From: Chersky-840 sp963794615
GTDB taxonomy: Bacteria; Actinomycetota; Acidimicrobiia; Acidimicrobiales; UBA8190
Length of the DNA stretch: 64,000 nt
Assembly: GCA_963794615.1 (NCBI GenBank)
Contig: CAWCEP010000005.1
Location: 1,116,001-1,180,000 of the forward strand
Direction of reading: 5' to 3'
Part shown: piece by piece, positions 35,690 to 44,894 of the stretch
Position numbering within the stretch: the stretch's first letter is position 1
How the letters are laid out: the number at the start of each line of letters is the position of its first letter
Notes under the pieces: model-generated
Told to the model about the DNA's origin: nothing
The model's database searches: none
What the model saw: only the letters and a program-made list of their open reading frames with translations
Program-made: the position numbers and the translations under genes

Positions 35690-36891
35690 TGCTGTTGGGC
35701 GTCGGGCCCGACGGGCCCGTCCAGGGTCGACGCGTCGTCGTCACCGGCATGGGCGTCGTCTCGTGCTGCGGGATCGGCCTCGACGCCTTCTGGGACGGCC
35801 TGTTCCAGCCCGCCCCCGACCGCGAGCGCCGCGTGGTGGGCTTCGACCCGACCGCCTGGTTCGGCCCCAAGGAAGTCCGACGTGTCGACCGTTTCGCGCA
35901 ATTCTCGGTGGCGGCCGCCGACATGGCCCTCATCGACGCGGGCGAGATCGGCGCGGATCCGGATCGTTCCGGCGTCGTGTTCGCCACCGGCGTGGGTGGG
36001 CTCGAGACGCTCCAGGACCAGATCGGCGTGTTCCACGAGAAGGGGCCCCGGCGCGTGTCCCCGTTCCTCATCCCCATGATGATGGTGAACGCCGGGGCCG
36101 CCCACGTGTCCATGCACGCCGGTTTCCACGGTCCGTGCGAGACCATTGCCACGGCGTGCGCAGCCGGGACCCACGCCATCGCGGCTGCGGGTCGACTGGT
36201 GTCGACAGGCCGGTGTGACGTGACCATCGGCGGGGGTGCGGAAGCGGCCATGGTCGGCATCGGCCTGGCCGCCTTCGGCAACATGACCGCTCTGTCGAGC
36301 GAAGGCATGTCCCGGCCCTTCGACGTGCGGCGCGACGGCTTCGTCTGCGCCGAGGGCGGAGCTGCGCTGGTGCTCGAGGACCTCGACCACGCCCGTCGTC
36401 GGGGGGCGCGCGTCTACGCCGAGCTCCTCGGGGCGGGGTCGACCGCCGACGCCCATCACATCACCGCCCCCGCCCCCGGAGGTAACGGCGCCGCCGCCTG
36501 CATGGAGCTGGCCCTGGCCGACGCGGCGGTGCCACCCTCGGCCATCGGGCACATCAACGCCCACGGGACTTCCACCCCCCTCAACGACCTGGCCGAGGCT
36601 CAGGCCATCGAGAAGGTGTTCGGCTCCCCGTCGCCTCCGGTCACCTCCATCAAGGGCGTCACCGGCCATGCGCTCGGGGGGGCGGGGGCACTCGAGGCCG
36701 TCGCCACCACCCTCACCATCGACCGCCGCCTCATCCCACCCACCGCCGGCTACGAGCAACCCGACCCCGAGATCCACCTCGACGTGGTCCACGGCCAGGC
36801 CCGGCCCTGGGAACCCGCCCCCGCCCTGTCCAACTCCTTCGGCTTCGGTGGGCACAACGGGTGCCTGGTGATCGGGCCGCCTCCGGCCTGA
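35689..36891 (+). CDS. fabF: 3-oxoacyl-ACP synthase II
   Basis: Elongating condensing enzyme, 400 residues. It has RRVVVTGMGVVSCCGIGLDA at the N-terminus, the nucleophile Cys in CETIATACAAGTHAIAAAG, the two histidines in INAHGTSTPLND and SIKGVTGHALGGAGALEAV, and NSFGFGGHNGCLVI at the end, so the KAS II triad is complete. ATG 35689 overlaps the acpP stop (TGATG). It closes the operon fabD-fabH-fabG-acpP-fabF. No fabA/fabZ or fabI appears in the window, so dehydration and enoyl reduction are encoded elsewhere. Confidence 0.96.
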   Translation: MLLGVGPDGPVQGRRVVVTGMGVVSCCGIGLDAFWDGLFQPAPDRERRVVGFDPTAWFGPKEVRRVDRFAQFSVAAADMALIDAGEIGADPDRSGVVFATGVGGLETLQDQIGVFHEKGPRRVSPFLIPMMMVNAGAAHVSMHAGFHGPCETIATACAAGTHAIAAAGRLVSTGRCDVTIGGGAEAAMVGIGLAAFGNMTALSSEGMSRPFDVRRDGFVCAEGGAALVLEDLDHARRRGARVYAELLGAGSTADAHHITAPAPGGNGAAACMELALADAAVPPSAIGHINAHGTSTPLNDLAEAQAIEKVFGSPSPPVTSIKGVTGHALGGAGALEAVATTLTIDRRLIPPTAGYEQPDPEIHLDVVHGQARPWEPAPALSNSFGFGGHNGCLVIGPPPA

Positions 36892-36957
36892 CCGGGCGTC
36901 GCACCCCGGCCCGGGGTCCGCACCGAAAACCCGGTGGGGCACGGTACGGTCGACACG

Positions 36958-38601
36958 ATGACCAATCCCGACGGCGGGGCGGCCGCGGGGCCTGACCCTG
37001 ACCCTGCGGACCTCGCCTTCGGCGCCTTCTCCTCGCACCCTCCCTGGGTCCTCGATGTGGACCGACTGTCGTGGAGCGCGGGGATCGACGAGCTCCGGCG
37101 ACGGACGCGCGCCGAGGCCCCCCGGCTCACCCGCAGACGCCGGCTGCCCCCGGGGTCGCGCGTGGTCCGGGTGGCCGCCGTCCTGGGCCCGGCGCTGGCG
37201 GGCTGGTACGTGGGTGACCGCCGGCGGGGGCAACGCCAGTCGCGCGCCGGATTGTCGCGCCGGCTGCGTCGGGCCTTCGAACGGCTCGGGCCCACGTACA
37301 TCAAGCTGGGCCAGATCCTTTCCTCGGGGGAGGGACTCTTCCCCGAGGAGCTCGTCGCCGAGTTTCGCCTCCTGCGCGACCGCGTCCCCGCCGAGCCCTT
37401 CGCCGTGGTGCGGCGCATCGTCGAATCCGATCTGGGGATGCCACTCGAACAACAGTTCAGTGCGTTCGATCGCATCCCCATCGCGGCGGCCTCGGTGGCC
37501 CAGGTCCACGCGGCGCGCCTCAAGACCGGAGAAGCCGTCGTGGTGAAGGTGCAACGGCCCGACGTCGCCACGTTGGTCCGCCGCGATCTCGCCGCCATGA
37601 GCTGGCTGGCGCCCCTCCTCGTCGGCCGCATCCCCGTCGCCGCCCTCGCCAACCCGCCCGCCCTCGTCGAGCTGTTCGGCGAGACCATCGTGGAAGAGCT
37701 CGACTTCCGTCTCGAGGCTCAGAACATGCTCGACGTGGCGCGTGTGCTGGCCGACACCGACCAACACGCCATCGTCGTTCCCCGACCGCACCCCTCGCTC
37801 ATCACCCGCCGGGTCCTCGTCATGGAGAGACTCGACGGCTTCGCGTGGGGCGACGCCGACGCCATGCGGGCCGCGGGGATCGATACCGAGGAGGTGTTGC
37901 ACGCCGCGCTGATCGCATTCCTCGAGGGCGCCCTTCTCTACGGTGTCTTCCACGGCGACCTGCACGGTGGCAACCTGTTCGTCCAGCCTGACGGCCGCGT
38001 CGCCCTTCTCGACTTCGGGATCACGGGTCGTTTCGACGAGCCCCGGCGCCTGGCCTTTCTCCGTCTGGTGATGGCCGCGTCCGCCAACGACATCCCCGGG
38101 CAGATCGCGGCCATGCGTGACCTCGGCGCCCTGCCCGTCGACGTGGACATCGACGCCGTGATCCACGACCTCGGCCTCGACCGCCCCCCGATCGACCCCA
38201 CTACCCTCACCGCCGAGGAGCTCACCGCCGAGATCCGCAACCTCACCAAAGGTCTGCTCGGTTACGGGGCGCGGATGCCCAAGGAGCTCATGCTCTACGT
38301 GAAGGACATGCTCTTCCTCGACGGCGCGTTGGCGGTCATGGCCCCCAACGTGGACGTCATCGGGGAGATCGTCAGGGTGGTGCTGTACTTCCACGAGCGA
38401 CACGGCGACCGCATCGCCAAGGAGATGGGAGTCGATCCGGGCGCCATCCCCGCCCTCGACGTGGCCGGGATCCGGGCCTCACTCGGCGTCGGCGACGCCG
38501 TGGACGCCATCACCTACACAGAGCTCCAGGAGCGCCGGGAGCTCATCCGGCGCCGCCTCGAGCACCACCAACGGGGTCGACGACGCCGGCGGCGTCCCTG
38601 A
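36958..38601 (+). CDS. ABC1/UbiB-family atypical kinase
   Basis: Atypical protein-kinase-like ATPase of the ABC1/ADCK/UbiB family, about 547 residues. Diagnostic motifs: RLGPTYIKLGQILSSGEGLF (the KxGQ motif that replaces the normal glycine loop), AAASVAQVHAARLKTGEAVV, VVKVQRPDV, EELDFRLEAQN, FHGDLHGGNLFVQPDGRVAL and LLDFGITGRFDEP. In other bacteria UbiB supports quinone biosynthesis or lipid handling; the substrate here is unknown. ATG 36958 is chosen over GTG 36934. It follows fabF by 66 bases on the same strand and ends in an Arg-rich tail, 10 bases before the convergent secreted-protein gene. Confidence 0.9.
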   Translation: MTNPDGGAAAGPDPDPADLAFGAFSSHPPWVLDVDRLSWSAGIDELRRRTRAEAPRLTRRRRLPPGSRVVRVAAVLGPALAGWYVGDRRRGQRQSRAGLSRRLRRAFERLGPTYIKLGQILSSGEGLFPEELVAEFRLLRDRVPAEPFAVVRRIVESDLGMPLEQQFSAFDRIPIAAASVAQVHAARLKTGEAVVVKVQRPDVATLVRRDLAAMSWLAPLLVGRIPVAALANPPALVELFGETIVEELDFRLEAQNMLDVARVLADTDQHAIVVPRPHPSLITRRVLVMERLDGFAWGDADAMRAAGIDTEEVLHAALIAFLEGALLYGVFHGDLHGGNLFVQPDGRVALLDFGITGRFDEPRRLAFLRLVMAASANDIPGQIAAMRDLGALPVDVDIDAVIHDLGLDRPPIDPTTLTAEELTAEIRNLTKGLLGYGARMPKELMLYVKDMLFLDGALAVMAPNVDVIGEIVRVVLYFHERHGDRIAKEMGVDPGAIPALDVAGIRASLGVGDAVDAITYTELQERRELIRRRLEHHQRGRRRRRRP

Positions 38602-38611
38602 ACCGGAGACG

Positions 38612-39307
38612 TCAGACCGGAGGCGTCACCAGCGAGGAAGGCATCCCCGACCCGGTGTTCGAGCCCGGCGTCGGGCCCATCGGCCGCCACGTTCCGCCGT
38701 TGGCCTGCAACACGGTCTGGTCGGCGACCTCCTTGGCCGTCGCCGTCCCACCCGAGACCACCGCGACGACCTGCACCGTGTCGCCCGTCTTGACGCTGCC
38801 GATCCCCATCTCCCCGCCGTTGACGCTCGAACCGGAGTCGACGGTGAAGGTCCCCGACGTGCCGTCCGCGCTCTTCACCGTCAGCGACCACGTACTGCCC
38901 GACGTGTCGGTGACGCTGGAGACGGTTCCGGTGCGCTCCGACAGTGTCTCGTAGCCGTTCGGGCCCTTGATCGTGAACTGGCCGTCGATGACCGGTCCAC
39001 CGAGACCGACCCCGCCCAACCCACCGCCGCCGAACCCGAACCGGGCGCGGCCGGGCCCGCCGAACTCGTGCTTCGGGCCTGGGACCGAAGTGGTGGTGGT
39101 CGACGTCGAGGCCGTCGCGGCGGCGTCGGGGGTGCCTCCCGACGCGGTGGCGGCTTGGGCCAGCGCGGTGGCGCCGACGGCCACGCCGGCCGCCGCGCCG
39201 ATGCCGACCGCGACCTTCAGCCAGCGCCGGCGAGGGCGGCCAGGGAGGTCGGGGGTGGGGTCCCAGGGCGCCTGGGCCCCGGGTGGTGTTCCCGGCATGT
39301 CGTGCAT
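38612..39307 (-). CDS. membrane-anchored or secreted protein with DUF5666-like region
   Basis: Predicted 231-residue envelope protein of unknown function. A charged N-terminus (PGRPRRRWLK) leads into one hydrophobic segment of about 20 residues (VAVGIGAAAGVAVGATALAQ), either an uncleaved anchor or a signal peptide. Then come a Ser/Thr linker (TASTSTTTTSVPGPK), a Gly-rich patch (FGFGGGGLGGVGLGG) and a beta-rich region GTVSSVTDTSGSTWSLTVKS, DGTSGTFTVDSG, TGDTVQVVAVVSGGTATAKE that resembles DUF5666-type domains. It is convergent with the ABC1 kinase gene and divergent from the PF03640-like gene, across a 262-base control region. No enzyme motif is visible. Confidence 0.75.
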   Translation of the reverse strand: MHDMPGTPPGAQAPWDPTPDLPGRPRRRWLKVAVGIGAAAGVAVGATALAQAATASGGTPDAAATASTSTTTTSVPGPKHEFGGPGRARFGFGGGGLGGVGLGGPVIDGQFTIKGPNGYETLSERTGTVSSVTDTSGSTWSLTVKSADGTSGTFTVDSGSSVNGGEMGIGSVKTGDTVQVVAVVSGGTATAKEVADQTVLQANGGTWRPMGPTPGSNTGSGMPSSLVTPPV

Positions 39308-39570
39308 CGTTCAGCCTCTCCGTCTCGCGTCGGCAGGGGGGCCGTCTCTGGGAACGACGGTACGCCTCGATTCTGTGGCGACACTGTGGATTTCGCCCTT
39401 TTTCTCCCGGTCAGGGCCACATATGCGCTCGGCCGGCGAGGCCGGGTCCGTCGTCCCCTTGGGCCTGCGCCGCGGCCCGCCGGGCAGGAAGGCGTGAAGG
39501 AAACGGGGCGCCGGGCCGTACCAACGCTGTCGGTCCGATGCGGCCGAGCGACGAGAGGATGGCTCCGGCG

Positions 39571-40438
39571 ATGCGCCCCAAGACTGCCGACACCTTGACC
39601 CCCCGCGCCCTCAGCCCGGTTGCTCCGGGCCGACCCCTCCGCCGTCACCTGGCCGGGGCCGGGCTGGTCACGATGGCGGTCGCCGTGCTCAGCGCGCTGT
39701 CGTCGGCGGCGTACGCGGCGGGAGCGACCGTCGACGTCGCCACCACGACCAGCTTCGGCACCGTGCTCACCAACGCCCAGGGCTTCGCGCTGTACGCCTT
39801 CCCGAGCGACCACAACGGGATGAGCGCGTGCACGGGCGCGTGCGTATCGGTGTGGCCGGCGCTGACCGTACCCGCCGGCACCACGCCCACGGTCGGGACC
39901 GGCGTCCCGGGCACGGTGGCGTCGGCGCTGCAAGCTAACGGCACGTACCAGGTCACCTACAACGGCGCGCCGCTCTACACCTTCGTGGGCGACACGACGC
40001 CGGGCGCGGTGACGGGGAACAACGTGGGCGGCTTCAAGGTCGTCCAGGTCGCGGCGGCGCCATCGACACCAACGACGTCGGCGCCCGCCCCCACGACGGG
40101 ATCGACCGCACCCTCGACACCGACGACGGCGGCGCCGGCCTCGATCACGCCGGCCCCGGCGCCGGCGGCTCCTCCCGCCCGAGCGGCGGCACCCGCCACT
40201 GCCGCCGTCTCGGGCGCCTCGCCCGCACCGGTCCCGGCTGCCGCCGCCACCACCAACGCCCCCACCTCCCTGGCCAACACGGGGCCCGGGCCCGCGCTGC
40301 CCTGGATGGTGCTGGCCGGCGTCGTCCTGGTCGTCACCAGCCTCACGATGATGTCGATGCTCGGGGACCGCAACCGACATCCCCACGTCGCGCTCGAGCG
40401 GGCGCGCCGGTGCCGGCGGGTGGCTCCTCGGTCGGTGA
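39571..40438 (+). CDS. secreted PF03640-like repeat protein with LAxTG anchor; 3' end uncertain
   Basis: Surface protein. An N-terminal signal segment (GLVTMAVAVLSALSSAAYAA) precedes two copies of the secreted repeat known as PF03640/Lipoprotein_15: GFALYAFPSDHNGMSACTGA with CVSVWPAL, and GAPLYTFVGDTTPGAVTGNN. A long Thr/Ala/Pro linker follows, then SLANTGPGPALPWMVLAGVV and a membrane helix ending at basic residues. LANTG fits the LAxTG sorting motif used by class E sortases. As read, the frame stays open to 41349, antisense through trpA, which I doubt. A stop one frame over at 40436-40438 would be reached by a single-base indel after the helix. ATGs at 39538 and 39559 are alternative starts. 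Confidence 0.6.
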
Positions 40439-40446
40439 GCCTCGAG

Positions 40447-41277
40447 TTAGGAGGCGGGTTCGTCGATGCCGGCGCGCAGGGACGCCACGAACGCACCCGC
40501 GCCCTCGGGGCCGTCCCCGTCGAGGAGGCGACGCACGATCGCCGACCCCACCACGACGCCATCGGCGTCGGCACAGGCCTGGGCGGCCTGGTGCGGGGTG
40601 GACACCCCGATGCCGATGCACACGGGGCGGTCCGTGACGGCGCGCACCAACCGGGCCACGTCACCGGCCGTCGCGGCCAAAGCGGCCCGCTCCCCGGTCA
40701 CCCCCATCACCCCCACCGCGTAGACGAAGCCGCGGGCACGTTCGCAGATCGCCACGGCCCGGGCCCGCGGCGTCGACGGGGCGACCAGCAAGACGGTGGC
40801 GACGCCGGCGTCGTCGGCCTCGGTACACCATTCCTCGCCCTCTTCGAGGGGCAGGTCGGGGATGATCGCCCCCGCCACCCCGGCATCGGCCAAGGAGCGG
40901 GCGAAGCGGCGGAGACCGGCGCGGAACACGATGTTGTAATAGGTCATCACACACAACGGCACGGCCAGGTCGGCACGGGCCAGCGCATCGAGCACCATCG
41001 TCGGCGTGGTCCCCCGCTGGAGGGCCCGCAGCGACGCCTCTTGGATGGTGGGACCGTCGATCATCGGGTCCGAGAACGGGATGCCGACCTCGACGGCGTC
41101 GGCCCCGGCGTCGGCGACGGCGTGGATCGACTCGATCCAGTCGGGCCCCATGCCGCCGGTGACGTAGGGCACGAGCAGCTTGCGTCCCGCGTCGCGCCGA
41201 GCCCGGAGGTGGGCCTCGAGCGGCCCCGTGCTCGACTGGCGGGCCGCGGCGGCGCCGCCCGGGGAACGCAGTGTCAT
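40447..41277 (-). CDS. trpA: tryptophan synthase alpha subunit
   Basis: Cleaves indole-3-glycerol phosphate to indole and glyceraldehyde 3-phosphate within the alpha-beta complex. The 276-residue product has LLVPYVTGGMGPDWIESIHA, the catalytic Glu in GADAVEVGIPFSDPMIDGPT, the second acid in AGVAGAIIPDLPLEE and the phosphate-binding VVVGSAIVRRL. ATG 41277 lies 13 bases after the repaired trpB stop, with GAGGTGG before it. The open frame extends upstream through trpB but only this part is TrpA. It is the last gene of trpC-trpF-trpB-trpA. Confidence 0.96.
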   Translation of the reverse strand: MTLRSPGGAAAARQSSTGPLEAHLRARRDAGRKLLVPYVTGGMGPDWIESIHAVADAGADAVEVGIPFSDPMIDGPTIQEASLRALQRGTTPTMVLDALARADLAVPLCVMTYYNIVFRAGLRRFARSLADAGVAGAIIPDLPLEEGEEWCTEADDAGVATVLLVAPSTPRARAVAICERARGFVYAVGVMGVTGERAALAATAGDVARLVRAVTDRPVCIGIGVSTPHQAAQACADADGVVVGSAIVRRLLDGDGPEGAGAFVASLRAGIDEPAS

Positions 41278-41290
41278 GGCACCACCTCGG

Positions 41291-42461
41291 TCACCGCAAC
41301 ATCTCGCGCACCTGGGCGACGTCCTTGTCGCCGCGCCCCGACAGCGTGACGAGGACGGTGGACCCGGTCGGCACCGACGTGCCCCGCCTCGCGCACCAGC
41401 CACGCCAGCGCATGGGCGGGCTCGAGGGCGGGGATGATGCCCTCGGTCTCCGACAAAAGCTTGAACGCCTCCACCACCTCGTCGTCGTCGGCCTGTTCGT
41501 AGCGGGTACGCCCGATCGAAGACAGGTAGGCGTGTTCGGGACCGATCCCCGGATAGTCGAGCCCGGCCGAGATCGAATACGCCTCGGCGATCTGCCCCAC
41601 CTCGTCCTGCAGCACGAAGGACTTCATGCCGTGCACGACGCCTGGCACCCCCCGGCCCACGGCCGCCCCGCCGGCAGCTTCCACCCCCACCAGCACGGCA
41701 TCGGTGTCGACGAAGCCGGCGAAGGTCCCGGCCGCATTCGAACCACCGCCGATGCAGGCGACGACCCAGTCCGGGTCGTCGCCGCCCAGCACCACGCGGC
41801 ACTGCTCCCGGGCCTCGTCGCCCACCACCCGCTGCAGCTCGCGCACCATCCAGGGGTAGGGATGGGGGCCCATCACCGAACCCAGGCAGTAGTGGGTGTC
41901 GGCCACGTTCGCGACCCAGTCCCGCAACGCCTCGTTGACGGCGTCTTTGAGGGTGCGGCTCCCCGCTCGCACCGGTCTGACCTCGGCGCCGAGCAGCTCC
42001 ATCCGAAAGACGTTGAGCTCTTGGCGGGCGGTGTCGACCTCGCCCATGTACACGACGCAGTCCATGCCGAACAGCGCCGCCGCGGTGGCCGACGCCACGC
42101 CGTGCTGGCCCGCCCCGGTCTCGGCGATGAGGCGGCGCTTGCCCATGCGCCGGGCCAACAGCGTCTGGCCGATCACGTTGTTGAGCTTGTGCGACCCGGT
42201 GTGGGCGAGGTCCTCGCGTTTGAGCAGGATCCGCACGCCCAGGCGCTCCGACAGGCGGCGGCATTCGGTGACGGGGGTGGGCCGACCGCCGTAGTCGCGC
42301 AGGATGGCCTCGAACTCCTCGTGAAAGGCAGGATCGGACCACGCCGACCGGAAGGCGGCTTCGAGCTCGAGGCACGCCGGCATGAGCGACTCGGGGACGA
42401 ACCGCCCCCCGAACTCGCCGAAGCGGCCGCTCGCCGACGGCTCGCCCATGAGGCTGCTCAC
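41291..42461 (-). CDS. trpB: tryptophan synthase beta subunit, frameshifted near the end
   Basis: PLP enzyme joining indole and serine. It has FGEFGGRFVPESLMPACLEL, LKREDLAHTGSHKLNNVIGQ with the PLP Lys, RLIAETGAGQHGVASATAAA, CIGGGSNAAGTFAGF and SAGLDYPGIGPEHAYL. As read, the end after ALAWLVREAG is nonsense to a stop at 41274. Removing one base in the C4 run 41382-41385 gives GTSVPTGSTVLVTLSGRGDK and a stop at 41291, the family ending (389 residues). I chose GTG 42461 because it overlaps the trpF stop as GTGA; ATG 42449 is the alternative. Confidence 0.93.
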
Positions 42462-43143
42462 TCGTCCTCCTGCCAGTCGAACGGGCCTCCGAGGGCCTCG
42501 TCGTCGGCGGCATCGCCCTCGGCCTCGTCGTCCACCTTCTCCCCGGCGGCGGTGCGGGCCGCGACCACGAAGGCGCGTACCTTTCGAGGGTCCTTGCGGC
42601 CGGGCTCGGACTCGACCCCCGACGACACGTCCACCCCGAAGGGGTGGAGATGGGCGATGGCGTCGGCGACGTTGCCGGCGGTGAGCCCGCCCGACACGAT
42701 GAGCCGGGCCGGGTCGGCGACCCCTTCCGCCAACCGCCAGTCGAAGACCTCGCCCGACCCGGGCGACTCGGCATCCACCAAGACCGTCTCCACGCCGTAG
42801 TCGTCGAGCCGGGCGATGTTGCGGTGTCCGGCCGGAAAGGCCTTGATCGTGAACGCGATGCGTTCGGCCACCCACCGCGTGTCCTCGGCGGTCTCGTCGC
42901 CGTGGAGTTGCGCGGCACGCAGGCCGATGCCGTTGACGATGTCCACCACCCGCGTCGGTGCTTCGTTGCGGAAGACCCCCACGGTCAGGATCTCGGGGGG
43001 ACGCGCTCGATGATGCGACGCACGGCCTGGGGCGCGACCTGGCGCGGCGAGGGGGCGAACACGAACCCGATGGCGTCGGCCCCCAGCCCGACGGCCAGGA
43101 GCGCGTCGGCCTCGGTGGTGATGCCGCAGATCTTCACCAGCAC
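42458..43143 (-). CDS. trpF: phosphoribosylanthranilate isomerase, frameshifted
   Basis: Converts phosphoribosylanthranilate to the carboxyphenylamino-deoxyribulose phosphate. From GTG 43143 the frame reads MLVKICGITTEADALLAV (catalytic Cys in KICGIT) and GFVFAPSPRQVAPQAV, then stops after IIERVPP. Adding one base in the G6 run 42995-43000 joins it to EILTVGVFRNEAPTRVVD, LRAAQLHGDE, VLVDAESPGSGEVFDW and LIVSGGLTAGNVADAI with the catalytic Asp in VDVSSGVESEPGRKD. The product ends in an acidic tail of about 30 residues. Most actinobacteria lack trpF because HisA (PriA) does both jobs, so a separate gene is notable. Confidence 0.9.
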
Positions 43144-43147
43144 GGGA

Positions 43148-43996
43148 TCACCTCTCTGTCGCCGCCGGGCGCACCCCGGATAGCCCGGCGCCGAGGCGCG
43201 AGCCCACCCGGTGCCCGGTGAGGGCCCGGACCGCGGCCACGCGGTCGGGGGCTCGGATGAGGGATTCCCCGACGAGCACGGCCTGGTAGCCGACGGCGGC
43301 GAGGCGAGCGACGTCGTCGTCGCCCCCGATGCCCGACTCGGCCACCGCCACCACCTCGGAGGGGATCTTCTCCACGAGACGGGCCGCTCGATCGGTGTCG
43401 ACCGAGAAGGTCGTGAGGTCGCGCTGGTTCACCCCGACGAGCTCCGCCCCGGCGTTGAGGGCCCGCACCAACTCGGCCTCGTCGTGCACCTCGACCACGG
43501 CGTCGAGCGTGAGCTCCCGGGCCACGCTCAAGAAGCCCGACAGCTCCGCGTCCGACAGCGCGGCGACGATCAACAGGACGGCATCGGCTCCCATGAGGCG
43601 GGCGTCACAGACGTCGGCGGGGCTCACCGTGAAGTCCTTGCGCAGGACCGGGAGCCGGCACGCCGAGCGGACCGCCTCCAGATCGGCGGGGGAACCCGAG
43701 AAGAACGCCTCGTCGGTGAGCACCGAGACACAGGCGGCCCCCCCGGCCTCGTAGTCGACCGCCACGGCGGCGGCGTCGAGCCCGACGTCGAGGTCCCCCT
43801 TCGACGGCGAGCGCCGCTTCACCTCGGCGATCACCGCCAGCTCACCCCCCGCCGGGACCGACAGGCTCAAGGCGAAGGGCCGCGTGGCCACAGCGGCCTG
43901 GGCCCGGGCGAGGAGGTCGTCGAGGTCGCGCCCATCGGCGGCCGCCCGGGCGCGGTGGGAGGCGAGAATCCCCGTCAGGTAGGTGTCGGGCGGCAC
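43148..43996 (-). CDS. trpC: indole-3-glycerol phosphate synthase
   Basis: Closes the indole ring in tryptophan synthesis. The 282-residue product has the signature AVIAEVKRRSPSKGDL with two catalytic residues, VSVLTDEAFFSGSPADLEAV, LRKDFTVSPADVCDARLMGA, LDAVVEVHDEAELVRAL, LVGVNQRDLTTFSVD and AVAESGIGGDDDVARL. I chose GTG 43996, which gives a family-like start (PPDTYLTGILASHRARAA); the ATG at 44089 would add 31 residues of poor similarity. The trpF start is 4 bases after its stop. It opens the trpCFBA run. No trpD is in the window and trpE is 11 kb away beside hisI. Confidence 0.94.
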   Translation of the reverse strand: MPPDTYLTGILASHRARAAADGRDLDDLLARAQAAVATRPFALSLSVPAGGELAVIAEVKRRSPSKGDLDVGLDAAAVAVDYEAGGAACVSVLTDEAFFSGSPADLEAVRSACRLPVLRKDFTVSPADVCDARLMGADAVLLIVAALSDAELSGFLSVARELTLDAVVEVHDEAELVRALNAGAELVGVNQRDLTTFSVDTDRAARLVEKIPSEVVAVAESGIGGDDDVARLAAVGYQAVLVGESLIRAPDRVAAVRALTGHRVGSRLGAGLSGVRPAATER

Positions 43997-44204
43997 CGCA
44001 CGAAGCCTACTGGGCGACGGTTGGCGGCCAGCGGTCTCCGCCCCACCGTCCGCTTCATCGCGACCAGGCCGGCCGAGCTGCGACATCACACTTTCCTCAT
44101 CGACGCTTCATGGTCCGCTGACCCCGGCGTTGTGAGATGGACCGATGCGCGCGCGTCCCGAGGGTCCCCGCCGGTCGGACTCCCCCGGTGCCAAGCTGGG
44201 GCCG

Positions 44205-44885
<681 letters not shown>

Positions 44886-44894
44886 CCTCGGCCC

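Noticed and set aside
35662..38403. 913-residue minus-strand open frame opposite fabF and the ABC1 kinase gene
   Set aside because: Shadow frame caused by high GC; the plus strand carries intact conserved FabF and ABC1 motifs and the antisense product is low-complexity His/Gly/Arg-rich sequence.
40439..41349. Extension of the PF03640-like protein through trpA on the opposite strand
   Set aside because: About 900 bases antisense to a conserved gene with no domain; better explained by an indel after the membrane helix. The exact end remains uncertain.
41278..42918. Long frame upstream of trpA on the minus strand, suggesting a trpB-trpA fusion
   Set aside because: It is out of frame with the conserved TrpB sequence for nearly all its length; TrpB and TrpA are separate proteins.
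43997..44204. Trp leader peptide or attenuator before trpC
   Set aside because: No short frame with clustered Trp codons and no terminator/antiterminator pair is apparent in the 208 bases.
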